Shown piece after piece: positions 53,337-61,306 of a DNA stretch of 64,000 bases. How positions within the stretch are numbered: position 1 is the first letter of the stretch; each line of letters begins with the position of its first letter. A program made the translations under genes and the position numbers. The DNA is from Methanobrevibacter sp. TLL-48-HuF1. GTDB lineage: Archaea; Methanobacteriota; Methanobacteria; Methanobacteriales; Methanobacteriaceae. The DNA lies in NCBI RefSeq assembly GCF_023617305.1, contig NZ_CP081485.1, positions 1,540,501-1,604,500 on the forward strand. Direction: 5' to 3'. Under the pieces are notes generated by a model. That model searched no databases and was not told where the DNA came from. It saw only the letters and a program-made list of their open reading frames with translations.

Positions 53337-54362
53337 ATGTCTATTATTGATAATCTAAAATCTCTATTTAAAAGAGGTAAAGATAATGAAGAAAAAGGTA
53401 TTGATGATTTAAAATCTGAAGATACCAAAGTTACATCTTCCAATAATTTTGATAAAAGTATTGTTTCTGGAACTAAAACTACTGAACCTATGGTTAAGAT
53501 TAATATTAGTTCAGATGATGATGAGGATATGACTTTTAAAAAAGACGTTAAAACTTCTGAAACTAGTGATGTTAAAGAAAACGAAGAAATTGCTCCTAAA
53601 ATTGATGATGTAGAGGAAAAAACTGAAGTTCTTGACGAACTGGATATTTTGACTGATGATTCAAATGAGGATGATGAAGTTTCTGAAGATGAAAATGACA
53701 CCACTGAAACTGAAGACGAATCAATTGATGAGTCTGAAGAAGTAGTTAACGACGAAAAAGTTGAAAACGAAGTTTCAAAAGATAATGATAAAAAGAGAGA
53801 TAATATGACTTTATTGACTGATAAAGAATTATTAACCGATGCAAATCGTGATAAAGAATTTACAGCAGAATTCATTGATGCTGGAATTGAAACAGTTAAA
53901 CATTGTTTCCAATGTGGTACCTGTGGTGGAAGTTGTCCTTCTGGAAGAAGAACTCCTTATAAAGTAAGACAAATAGTAAGGAAATGTTTACTTGGATTAA
54001 AAGAAGAAGTAATTTCCGATGACGCTTTATGGATGTGTACTACCTGTTACACTTGTCAAGAAAGATGTCCTAGAAGTGTTAAAATCGTTGAAATCATTAA
54101 AAAAGCACGTAACGTTGCTGCTCATGCAGGTTACATGGCTCTTGCTCACAAAAAAACTGGTTTATTTGTAATTAAAACTGGTCACGGAGTACCTATTAAT
54201 GATGCAACTAAAGCTTTAAGATCTAAAATTGGTCTTTCAGAATTACCTGCAACCACTCATTCATTCCCAGAAGCTTTAGAAGAAGTACAAAAAATATGCG
54301 AAATCACTGCTTTTGATGAATTAATTGGTTATGATAAAGCAACCGGAGATTTAAAAGAATAA
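53337..54362 (+). CDS. hdrC: CoB-CoM heterodisulfide reductase subunit C with acidic N-terminal extension
   Basis: HdrC passes electrons from HdrA to HdrB in reduction of the CoM-CoB heterodisulfide, the last step of methanogenesis. Residues from about 157 on are a full HdrC, starting MTLLTDKELLTDANRDKEF. Two 4Fe-4S motifs follow: CFQCGTCGGSCP near residue 186 and CTTCYTCQERCP near residue 228. The first 156 residues are an extra, low-complexity segment rich in Asp and Glu (for example DDSNEDDEVSEDENDTTETE). GGGTG at 53324-53328 supports ATG 53337. An internal ATG at 53805, after AGAGAGAT, would give HdrC of the usual length. It is followed after 22 bases by hdrB. HdrA is not here. Confidence 0.9.
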   Translation: MSIIDNLKSLFKRGKDNEEKGIDDLKSEDTKVTSSNNFDKSIVSGTKTTEPMVKINISSDDDEDMTFKKDVKTSETSDVKENEEIAPKIDDVEEKTEVLDELDILTDDSNEDDEVSEDENDTTETEDESIDESEEVVNDEKVENEVSKDNDKKRDNMTLLTDKELLTDANRDKEFTAEFIDAGIETVKHCFQCGTCGGSCPSGRRTPYKVRQIVRKCLLGLKEEVISDDALWMCTTCYTCQERCPRSVKIVEIIKKARNVAAHAGYMALAHKKTGLFVIKTGHGVPINDATKALRSKIGLSELPATTHSFPEALEEVQKICEITAFDELIGYDKATGDLKE

Positions 54363-54384
54363 ATTAATTGAGGAGAGTATTAAT

Positions 54385-55281
54385 ATGGAAATTGCATACT
54401 TCTTAGGTTGTATTATGAACAACCGTTACCCTGGTATTGAAAAAGCAACCAGACAATTATTTGACGCATTAGATATTGAATTAAAAGACATGGAAGGAGC
54501 ATCTTGTTGTCCTGCTCCTGGTGTATTTGGTTCTTTTGATGAAAAAACATGGGCTTCCATTGCAGCTCGTAACTTATCCCTTGCAGAAGATATGGGAATG
54601 GATATTATGACTGAATGTAATGGTTGTTTTGGTTCTTTAACTGAATGTAATCACATGTTAAAAGAAAGTGAAGATAAAAAAGCAGAAATTAATGAAGTTT
54701 TATCTGAAGTAGGTAAAGAATTCAAAGGAACTACTGAAGTAAAACACTTTGCACAAATCTTAAGAGATGATGTAGGATACGAAAAATTAGCATCCCTTAT
54801 TGAAAAACCTTTAGACTTAAATGTTGCTGTTCACTATGGATGCCACTTCTTAAAACCAACTGCTGAAATCGGTATTGAAGACCAAGCAGAAGATCCATCT
54901 ATCTTAGATGATTTAGTTGAAATCACTGGTGCTAAATCTGTACCTTATGAAGACAAAATGATGTGCTGTGGTGCAGGTGGAGGATTAAGATCCAGAGATT
55001 TAGATGTAACTTTAAGCTACACTAAAGAAAAACTCGAACACATGACTGAAGCTGGTGTAGATGCTATTGTTAACGTATGTCCATTCTGTCACTTACAATT
55101 TGACCAAGGTCAAACTGAAGTAAATGATAAATACGGAACTGACTACGCATTACCTGTTTTCCACTTAGCTCAATTATACGGATTAGCTATGGGATTAACA
55201 GCTGATGATTTAACTTTAGATGCACAAGCTATTGATGCAGCTCCTGCTTTAGCTAAAGCATTAGGTGAAAACGCTAAATAA
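54385..55281 (+). CDS. hdrB: CoB-CoM heterodisulfide reductase subunit B
   Basis: HdrB holds the two unusual noncubane 4Fe-4S clusters that split the CoM-CoB disulfide. The 298-aa protein has both CCG domains. The first comprises Cys9 in FLGCIMN, ASCCPAPG near residue 40 and ECNGCFG near residue 75. The second comprises HYGCHFLKP near residue 150, MMCCGAGGG near residue 193 and NVCPFCHLQF near residue 230. All ligands look intact. GAGGAGAG precedes the ATG. Codon use is biased as in the histone and thermosome genes, suggesting heavy expression. Confidence 0.95.
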   Translation: MEIAYFLGCIMNNRYPGIEKATRQLFDALDIELKDMEGASCCPAPGVFGSFDEKTWASIAARNLSLAEDMGMDIMTECNGCFGSLTECNHMLKESEDKKAEINEVLSEVGKEFKGTTEVKHFAQILRDDVGYEKLASLIEKPLDLNVAVHYGCHFLKPTAEIGIEDQAEDPSILDDLVEITGAKSVPYEDKMMCCGAGGGLRSRDLDVTLSYTKEKLEHMTEAGVDAIVNVCPFCHLQFDQGQTEVNDKYGTDYALPVFHLAQLYGLAMGLTADDLTLDAQAIDAAPALAKALGENAK

Positions 55282-55451
55282 TTGTAAGGATTAATTTCCT
55301 TTCAATTTTTTCATTTTTTTAGACATTGAAAACACACTTTGGTTTTAATCATTGAATGAAATTATTTTTTCATTCATTTTTTTGTAGATTTTTTTAGTTT
55401 TATTGTTTTTTATCATTTGCATTTTACAATTTTAAATTTTAGTTTTATATT

Positions 55452-55481
55452 TTACGAATAGTTCGTAATTAACTTTATATA
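55452..55481 (+). promoter_or_regulatory. palindromic operator candidate and TATA box before the DUF749 gene
   Basis: TTACGAATAGTTCGTAA (55452-55468) is a perfect palindrome with seven-base arms and a three-base centre. It ends three bases before the TATA element CTTTATATATT (from about 55472). In that place it would overlap the BRE, so a bound protein should block or recruit the basal factors. Confidence 0.55.
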
Positions 55482-55548
55482 TTATTAGTATAAAAGATAT
55501 GATTGTTAAATTCAATGATTTAAATTAAATATATTTTAAGGTGATAAT

Positions 55549-55815
55549 ATGTTTGTAGCAACATTAGATGGTATATTTAAATATCCAGATATTCCTGAAG
55601 AGTACGAACCATACGTACAATTCAAAGCAACTATTGAAAAAAGAGAAGTAAAAGATGGTGATGATTTAGCTATATTAAGTATTTCAGGTACTGATAGCCA
55701 CCATGTATTATTTTTAGATTCTTATAATAATATTAGAGAAATTGAAAAAGAATTAAAAGATGCGGATGCTAAAATCAATCACACAACCTTAAAAATCATA
55801 GGTGGACACTTATGA
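55549..55815 (+). CDS. DUF749-family protein (MTH1880-like)
   Basis: The 88-aa protein FVATLDGIFKYPDIPEEYEP..., with SISGTDSHHVLFLDSYNNIRE near residue 45, matches my memory of DUF749, whose Methanothermobacter member MTH1880 lies beside hdrC (MTH1879) and hdrB (MTH1878). The same neighbourhood is seen here. MTH1880 was described as a small calcium-binding fold without known function. AAGGTGATAAT gives a strong start. Its last four bases overlap the next gene (ATGA), so the pair is translationally coupled. Its position after hdrB suggests a link to energy metabolism, but its own promoter shows separate control. Confidence 0.65.
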   Translation: MFVATLDGIFKYPDIPEEYEPYVQFKATIEKREVKDGDDLAILSISGTDSHHVLFLDSYNNIREIEKELKDADAKINHTTLKIIGGHL

Positions 55816-56336
55816 GTTTGCCTTCTGAGCAAAATTGGTTAATTGTTTTTAATCTTTTAACTGATTTAAATAAAAAAGGTTATGATATTCCTAAGGGAAT
55901 TAGTCCTGAATTAGGTTTAATCAGATCTTCAATAAGCTCATATAAAAAAGATCCATCTCATCCTGATTTAATTAATAGTTTAGCTAAAGCTGAAATGTCT
56001 TTAAATAATATTCAAGAAACACTCTTGGAATTAGCTTCACAGGAAAGTGAAGAATATGTGGATAAATGGTTAGGTTTATTCAAAGATGCAATGCATGGTA
56101 AAGAAGTTTTTGAATTTCCTAAATCTCGTTCAACATTCATTGTTAACACTCCTCCAGGATTAACAACTGGAAGAATAACATTGAAAAAAGCATTGGCTGA
56201 AGAAAGAGTTCAAGAAATAGCTGAATGGAATGGCCTTATAATCGAATTTGAAGATGATGTTACTGTTGATCTTCATGGGGATAAAGAAGATCTTAAAACA
56301 GGTTTGAAAGAAATGGGGTCTTTCTTTTTAGAATAA
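55812..56336 (+). CDS. uncharacterised archaeal protein, DUF2096-like
   Basis: The 174-aa protein is helical in its first half (EQNWLIVFNLLTDLNKKGYD) and has the distinctive FIVNTPPGLTTGRITLKKAL segment near residue 107, then WNGLIIEFEDDVTVDLHGDK. I believe this is the DUF2096 family of methanogen proteins, though I cannot confirm it without a search. There are no catalytic motifs. It overlaps the DUF749 gene by four bases and is followed by the phosphoesterase gene after 13 bases, so the three are one operon. Confidence 0.5.
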   Translation: MSLPSEQNWLIVFNLLTDLNKKGYDIPKGISPELGLIRSSISSYKKDPSHPDLINSLAKAEMSLNNIQETLLELASQESEEYVDKWLGLFKDAMHGKEVFEFPKSRSTFIVNTPPGLTTGRITLKKALAEERVQEIAEWNGLIIEFEDDVTVDLHGDKEDLKTGLKEMGSFFLE

Positions 56337-56349
56337 TTAAGTGGTATTT

Positions 56350-57039
56350 ATGAAAATTTTAGCAATAAGTGACGTTCACGGAGAGGACAACGAGAATTTA
56401 TACAAATATCTTAATAATAATGACATTGACATTGTTATTATTACTGGAGATATTACTAATTTTGGTCCATTGGAATTTGTTGATGAATTTATTAGCAAAA
56501 TACTTGACTGTGACTGTGAAGTAATGGCTGTTCCAGGTAATTGTGATCCTGCAGGAATATGTAAAGCAATTAGAGAATCAGATGCAATATGCTTACACAA
56601 TAACATTTTATCTTTTGATAATGTTGTTTTATTTGGATATGGTGGTTCCAATCCTACACCATTTGATACTCCTGGTGAAATTCAAGATAATAAAATTTAT
56701 GGGGATGTTTATGAATTGTTAGCTAATTATGATTTTGTAGCTAATGATGAAGTACCTAAAGTAAAAATATTAGTTACTCATGCTCCTCCTTATAATACTG
56801 GTGCAGATTTAACTGAAAGCGGAGACCATGTGGGTAGTCAAGGAATATTAAAATCTATTCATGAGTTCCAACCTCAAATTAATATTTGTGGCCATATTCA
56901 CGAAGCAAAATCCATTAGTAAAATTGGAACTACTACTGATGTAGCTAATCCTGGAATGCTTAAGGATAATGGTGCAGTTTTAATTGATATTGGTGAAGGT
57001 TCTGATTATACAATTAATATGATTTCTTTAGATGGATAA
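56350..57039 (+). CDS. metallophosphoesterase
   Basis: The 229-aa protein is a calcineurin-like phosphoesterase with all metal-binding motifs: ISDVHGE at residue 6, ITGDITNFG near residue 33, VPGNCDP near residue 63, VTHAPPYNTGADL near residue 143 and ICGHIHEAKSI near residue 185. It probably uses Mn or Fe and may hydrolyse a nucleotide or phosphate diester; the substrate is unknown. ATG 56350 is favoured over GTG 56341 because AAGTGGT serves as ribosome binding site. Confidence 0.85.
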   Translation: MKILAISDVHGEDNENLYKYLNNNDIDIVIITGDITNFGPLEFVDEFISKILDCDCEVMAVPGNCDPAGICKAIRESDAICLHNNILSFDNVVLFGYGGSNPTPFDTPGEIQDNKIYGDVYELLANYDFVANDEVPKVKILVTHAPPYNTGADLTESGDHVGSQGILKSIHEFQPQINICGHIHEAKSISKIGTTTDVANPGMLKDNGAVLIDIGEGSDYTINMISLDG

Positions 57040-57174
57040 ATAGTTTATTTATCTCTTTTTATTCTTTTTTTATTCTTTTTTCAGTAGCAAAAATTAAATC
57101 ACAAATTTTATTTAATATTAATTTAAGATATCTATTTATATTCCTAAAATTAAAATAATTAGTTTGTGATTATT

Positions 57175-58107
57175 ATGATTATGATTAAAGGTGCTGTTGG
57201 TAAAAAGAAGTACAAAGAGCCTTTTTCAAAGGGCATAATGGCTCGTTCTTTATACATCACTGATTTAGGCTACGATAAATCTTATGAAATAGCTACTTGT
57301 ATTGAAAATAAACTTCTTGAAGAAAATATTTCTGAAATTTCTATTGAAGATTTAGCTATCTTTGTAACTAATTATCTGAAAAATTATGTTGATCCTGTTC
57401 TTGCAGAGAAATATATTAAATGGAGAAATGTTAGAAAATCAAAAGAACCACTTATTATTTTAATTGGTGGAGCTTCAGGAGTTGGAACTTCATCTATGGC
57501 ATTTGAATTAGCTAGTCGTTTGGGATTAAAGAATTTAATTAGCACAGATATGATACGTGAAGTTATGCGTAAAATAGTTTCTCAAGAATTAAGTCCTGTT
57601 ATTCATAAATCTAGTTTTAATGCATATGAAAGTATTAGAACACCACTTTTAGGTCCGGATCCAGTTGTTGAAGGTTTTATTAGTCATGTGGATGTTGTGA
57701 ATGTAGGTGTGGAAGCGGTTATTGAAAGAGCATTAAAAGAAGGAATCAGCATAATTATTGAGGGCGTTCATATAGTGCCGGGATTCATAAAAGAAGACCT
57801 TATTCGTAAAAGTAATGTTATTTTATTTACATTAATTGTTAGAGATGAAAATACTCATAAATCCAGGTTTTATTCAAGGTGTAGGCAACCGTGGGTTAAG
57901 AGGTCACTTGATAATTATTTAAGCAATTTTCATTTAATTAGAAAAACTCAGTCTTTTATGATTGACCAAGCAATAAAACATAATTCAAAAATTATTGATA
58001 ATGTTGATGTTACATATACGATTGATATAATGGTTAATGATATTATTGAAAAATATGGAGGAAGTTATGATGTTAAACAAGAAAGTAAAAGAAATAATGA
58101 CAACTGA
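57175..58107 (+). CDS. pgk2: 2-phosphoglycerate kinase (cyclic 2,3-diphosphoglycerate synthesis)
   Basis: This kinase makes 2,3-diphosphoglycerate, the precursor of cyclic 2,3-diphosphoglycerate stored by Methanobacteriales. The 310-aa protein has an N-terminal ATP-cone-like region (FSKGIMARSLYITDLGYD) and then a P-loop IILIGGASGVGTSSMAFEL near residue 95. STDMIREVMR follows near residue 121 and IIEGVHIVPGF near residue 194. ATG 57175 follows GTGATTATT; ATG 57181 is also possible. The CBS gene starts inside its last codons with its own GGAGG, so the two products are probably made in concert. Confidence 0.82.
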   Translation: MIMIKGAVGKKKYKEPFSKGIMARSLYITDLGYDKSYEIATCIENKLLEENISEISIEDLAIFVTNYLKNYVDPVLAEKYIKWRNVRKSKEPLIILIGGASGVGTSSMAFELASRLGLKNLISTDMIREVMRKIVSQELSPVIHKSSFNAYESIRTPLLGPDPVVEGFISHVDVVNVGVEAVIERALKEGISIIIEGVHIVPGFIKEDLIRKSNVILFTLIVRDENTHKSRFYSRCRQPWVKRSLDNYLSNFHLIRKTQSFMIDQAIKHNSKIIDNVDVTYTIDIMVNDIIEKYGGSYDVKQESKRNNDN

Positions 58108-58459
58108 TGTAATTACTACAACTTCTAATGTGGATGTAGTTAATGCATTTGAAGAACTTATGGAACATAAAATAAGTGCAATGCCTGTTGTTGATGATGG
58201 TAAATTAGTAGGTATTATTACTGCAACTGATTTGGGCCATAATTTAATATTGGATAAATATGAGTTAGGAACTGATGTTAAATCTATTATGATTAAAGAT
58301 GTTGTAACTGTTTCACCTGAAAACACTATTTCTGAAGCTATTGAAACTATGAAAGCTAATGCTCCTGATTCAAACATATTAAATCAGTTGCCTGTTGTTG
58401 AAAATGGTAAATTGGTAGGGATTATTTCAGATGGAGACATAATTAAGTTAATTTTCTAA
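58070..58459 (+). CDS. CBS-domain protein
   Basis: The 129-aa protein is a pair of CBS domains with nothing else. The first has VKEIMTTDVITTTSNVDVVN and VVDDGKLVGIITATDLG, the second SIMIKDVVTVSPENTISEA and VVENGKLVGIISDGDII. Such pairs bind adenine nucleotides or S-adenosylmethionine and regulate partner enzymes. The ATG lies seven bases after GGAGG at 58058-58062; ATG 58067 is an alternative. It overlaps the 2-phosphoglycerate kinase gene by 38 bases, so a role in adjusting that enzyme to the energy state is a reasonable guess. Confidence 0.85.
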   Translation: MLNKKVKEIMTTDVITTTSNVDVVNAFEELMEHKISAMPVVDDGKLVGIITATDLGHNLILDKYELGTDVKSIMIKDVVTVSPENTISEAIETMKANAPDSNILNQLPVVENGKLVGIISDGDIIKLIF

Positions 58460-58740
58460 ATTCTTTCATAATTTCTATTTTTTTCTTATTTTAATAAATT
58501 TCCATGGTTTATTGGAATAAGTTTTTTTTCCAGTATTCTGTTTTTCAAGTTATTATTTTTAAAATAATCTAAATTTTGATTTTTAAGTTGTTTATTTTAA
58601 AATACTTTTGTATTTAGTTTAATCAAATTTAAATTATTATTGTTTAATATAATCAATTTATAGCTATTTTTAGAGATTAAAGAGTGTTATATGTTTGTTC
58701 TAGTAATGGGCGTTTTTTCTAGAATTGGAATTTTTTACCT
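58460..58740. other. AT-rich spacer without recognisable genes
   Basis: About 280 bases of T-rich sequence separate the CBS gene from the SRP RNA promoter. CCATGGTTTATTGGAATAAG contains a short imperfect dyad but no convincing terminator stem. No open frame of note is present. Confidence 0.5.
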
Positions 58741-58743
58741 AAC

Positions 58744-58753
58744 CTTTATATAA
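58744..58753 (+). promoter_or_regulatory. TATA box of the SRP RNA gene
   Basis: CTTTATATAA lies about 25-32 bases before the inferred 5' end of the SRP RNA, the standard archaeal distance. Confidence 0.7.
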
Positions 58754-58775
58754 TATTAGTCTCATATATGTATAT

Positions 58776-59038
58776 GGCTAGACTGGAGGGTTAGGGGTCC
58801 TCTGTAAGCACACACCCCCTTTGGTGCAGTTGAAGTTCAAAAGGCGGCTTTTTAAGGAATTATGAGCCTAAGAAAAACGACATAGAAACTTCGTCCTACA
58901 GGATTGATGGTGATAGGACTTTTACTGGAGGGTAAAAGTTAATTATCTTAAATATGGGAACGTGTCAGGCCCGGAAGGGAGCAGCTCTACTATTAACAGT
59001 TGATGCTTGTAGAACCACGGGGTGGAGTTGGGTTTTTT
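58776..59038 (+). ncRNA. signal recognition particle 7S RNA
   Basis: The sequence GTCAGGCCCGGAAGGGAGCAGC (quoted in parts: GTCAGGCCCG, GAAGGGAGCAGC) at about 58964-58985 is the conserved S-domain loop of SRP RNA that binds SRP54. The 5' part, with GGAGGGTTAGGGGTCCTCTGT and ACACCCCC, forms the Alu-like end. The 3' part GGGGTGGAGTTGGGTTTTTTAG ends in a T tract. The RNA is the core of the particle that targets secreted proteins such as the adhesins. The exact 5' and 3' ends are estimated from the TATA box and the T tract. Confidence 0.9.
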
Positions 59039-59153
59039 AGATAACTTATAGTTTTGAGATTAGTCCACTTTTGAACGTGCCATTTTTATAAAAACAATTA
59101 ACTTTATTAATAAGTTTAAACAGATTATATATTACTTTGTTTTTTTATATATT

Positions 59154-59237
59154 GTCGGGATGGCCCAGCCTGGTACGGCGTCGGACTGCTAATCCGATGA
59201 TCTTATGATCACACGGGTTCAAATCCCGTTCCCGGCG
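59154..59237 (+). tRNA. tRNA-Ser (anticodon GCT)
   Basis: The acceptor arm GTCGGGA pairs with TCCCGGC with one T-G pair and discriminator G. The anticodon stem TCGGA/TCCGA encloses CTGCTAA, giving GCT. A long variable arm (TGATCTTATGATCA) confirms the serine class. CCA is not encoded. TTATATATTA about 25 bases upstream is the TATA box. Reads AGC/AGU codons. Confidence 0.94.
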
Positions 59238-59245
59238 TTTTTAAT

Positions 59246-60151
59246 TTATTTATCTATTTCTTGCTTATGATCATATTTTATTCCTGCAGGACAGGCATGT
59301 ATTGTTACTGATTTTACTAATGGAACTTTTTTAAGCACATTGTTTTGAGCTCTATGGACTATTTTATGGGATTCTTTTAATGTCATATTTTCATCAAGTT
59401 CAATATGCAATGAAACAACGGAATATGACCCCAAATATTCTACTTTGATATTATGTGCTCCCTGTACTTGAGGAGTTTTAATAGCTGCTTTTTCAATATC
59501 TTTAATTAATTTTTTAGAAGGTATTTTTCCCATGATATTGTCTATATTCTCTTTTCCAATAGTATATGCAGTTTTTAAAATAAATAATCCTATAATAAGA
59601 CCTATAATCGGATCAATTATTGGGTATCCACTATTTGATGCAAAAACTCCAACTAAAATAGCTATTGATGAGAAGATGTCTACTTTTTGGTGATTTCCAT
59701 CTGCCACAATAGCAGGGCTTCTTATTTTTTTTCCAAGTGCAATAATATATCTGCTTATACAAAGATTAACTCCAATTCCAATTAATGCCATAATTGCAGC
59801 AAGATAACTTGGGGTTGTTATAAGTTCAGGGTGGAATATTTTGGTTATAGCTCCAGTCATGATTTCATAAGCTACCATAGTTAAAAATAATACAATTATA
59901 AGTCCTGCAATAGCTTCAGCACGACCATGTCCTAAAGGATGTTCTTCATCAGCCGGTTTTTGACCTATTCTAAATCCAAGATATGCAATTATGGAAGTTG
60001 CAACATCTGATAAAGTATGTGCTCCTTCAGAGATTAATGCATAACTTCCAGACATTATTCCAATTGCAATATTAAAAATAGTAAGAAAAGTATTTGATCC
60101 TATTCCGACAATCGCTGCTTTTGTTCCGCCTTTGGTTCTAAATTCATCCAT
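59246..60151 (-). CDS. cation diffusion facilitator (CDF) transporter
   Basis: CDF proteins export Zn, Fe, Mn or Co in exchange for protons. The 301-aa protein has six membrane segments in the first 200 residues. Metal-site motifs in the family's positions are EGAHTLSDVATS in segment 2 near residue 38 and DGNHQKVDIFSS in segment 5 near residue 150. The cytoplasmic C-terminal domain holds VQGAHNIKVEYLGSYSVVSLH-like text (outlined) and binds metal to control transport. Which metal is moved cannot be read. Its start overlaps the end of the upstream aminotransferase gene by one base. Just downstream lies tRNA-Ser on the opposite strand. Confidence 0.9.
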   Translation of the reverse strand: MDEFRTKGGTKAAIVGIGSNTFLTIFNIAIGIMSGSYALISEGAHTLSDVATSIIAYLGFRIGQKPADEEHPLGHGRAEAIAGLIIVLFLTMVAYEIMTGAITKIFHPELITTPSYLAAIMALIGIGVNLCISRYIIALGKKIRSPAIVADGNHQKVDIFSSIAILVGVFASNSGYPIIDPIIGLIIGLFILKTAYTIGKENIDNIMGKIPSKKLIKDIEKAAIKTPQVQGAHNIKVEYLGSYSVVSLHIELDENMTLKESHKIVHRAQNNVLKKVPLVKSVTIHACPAGIKYDHKQEIDK

Positions 60152-61266
60152 TAATTAACACCTTTTTCTAAAATATCCATAGCTTTAACTATATTTTCAT
60201 AAGAGTTTGCATAAGACATTCTCACATGATTTTTACCATTTTGTCCAAATGCAGCACCTGGAACGGTTATAACTCCATTTTCAGCGGATTTTTTAACAAA
60301 TTCTTCAGGATTTTCAATTTTTGGAAATACATAAAAAGCACCTTGTGCATTTACAGTTTTATATCCCATTTCATTTAATCTGGATACAATCAAGTCTCTT
60401 CTCTTTTTAAATTCATTAACCATTTTGTTAACTGTATCTTGAGGTCCTGTTAATGCTTCATAAGCTCCTCTTTGGGCTGTTGAGTTAGCACATGCTATAT
60501 TATATTGGTGAATTTTAAGCAGTTCTTCCAAATATTCTTCTTTTGCATTTAAATAACCTATTCTAAGGCCAGTCATTGCATATGTTTTTGAAAATCCGTT
60601 TATGGTTATTACATTATCACTATATGCTGCAGGGGAATAGTGTTTTTTATCATAGATGATTTTTTCATAGATTTCATCAGATATAATTAAGAAATCGTGG
60701 TCTATAGATAAATCTGCAATAGCTTTAATATCTTCTTTATCCATCACTGCTCCAGTTGGGTTTGAGGGTGAATTTAAAATTATAGCTTTAGTATTTTTGT
60801 TTATTTTTTCCTGAACATCGCTTGCTTTTAATTTAAATTCATTTTCCATTTCACAATTAACTCCAACAACTTTTCCATCAGCTAACTTTATACAGGCTTC
60901 ATATGACAGGAAACTTGGGTCTGGTAAAATTACCTCATCATTTTTATCAATAAATGCCTGTGCACACATATATAATGCTTCACTAGCTCCTGCAGTAACT
61001 ATTATGTTTTCAGGATTTGTATTTATATTGTTGTCCTTTTTGAATTTTTGAGTGATGGCTTCTCTTAATTCAATATAACCTTTATTTGGAGTATAATGTG
61101 TTTCATTATTTTTTATTGATTGTTCCATAGCTAATTTAATGTTTTCAGGAACGTCAAAGTCAGGTTCTCCGATTCCTAAATTTATAGCAGTAGGATTTGT
61201 AACTTCAAACATTTTTCTTATCTGGGATAATTCAATTGTACTGGTTCTTTTTGCAGGATTTATCAT
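60151..61266 (-). CDS. PLP-dependent aminotransferase, class I/II (aspartate aminotransferase-like)
   Basis: The 371-aa protein is a fold-type I aminotransferase. AINLGIGEPDFDVPENIK lies near residue 29, VTAGASEALYMCAQAF near residue 90, NSPSNPTGAVM near residue 163 and the PLP lysine in INGFSKTYAMTGLRIGY near residue 224. RMSYANSYE near residue 350 holds the carboxylate-binding Arg. Aspartate, alanine or aromatic amino acids are possible substrates; the closest family in methanogens is annotated as aspartate aminotransferase. AGGAAAAAAT precedes the ATG. It is transcribed with the CDF gene. Confidence 0.88.
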   Translation of the reverse strand: MINPAKRTSTIELSQIRKMFEVTNPTAINLGIGEPDFDVPENIKLAMEQSIKNNETHYTPNKGYIELREAITQKFKKDNNINTNPENIIVTAGASEALYMCAQAFIDKNDEVILPDPSFLSYEACIKLADGKVVGVNCEMENEFKLKASDVQEKINKNTKAIILNSPSNPTGAVMDKEDIKAIADLSIDHDFLIISDEIYEKIIYDKKHYSPAAYSDNVITINGFSKTYAMTGLRIGYLNAKEEYLEELLKIHQYNIACANSTAQRGAYEALTGPQDTVNKMVNEFKKRRDLIVSRLNEMGYKTVNAQGAFYVFPKIENPEEFVKKSAENGVITVPGAAFGQNGKNHVRMSYANSYENIVKAMDILEKGVN

Positions 61267-61306
61267 ATTTTTTCCTCACTAAGTATTATTATTTATTATA
61301 TCATTT

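Noticed and set aside
53303-53875. Long serine-rich frame on the minus strand opposite hdrC
   Set aside because: It is the antisense shadow of the GAA/GAT-rich acidic extension of HdrC; the composition is that of a reverse complement and there is no ribosome binding site.
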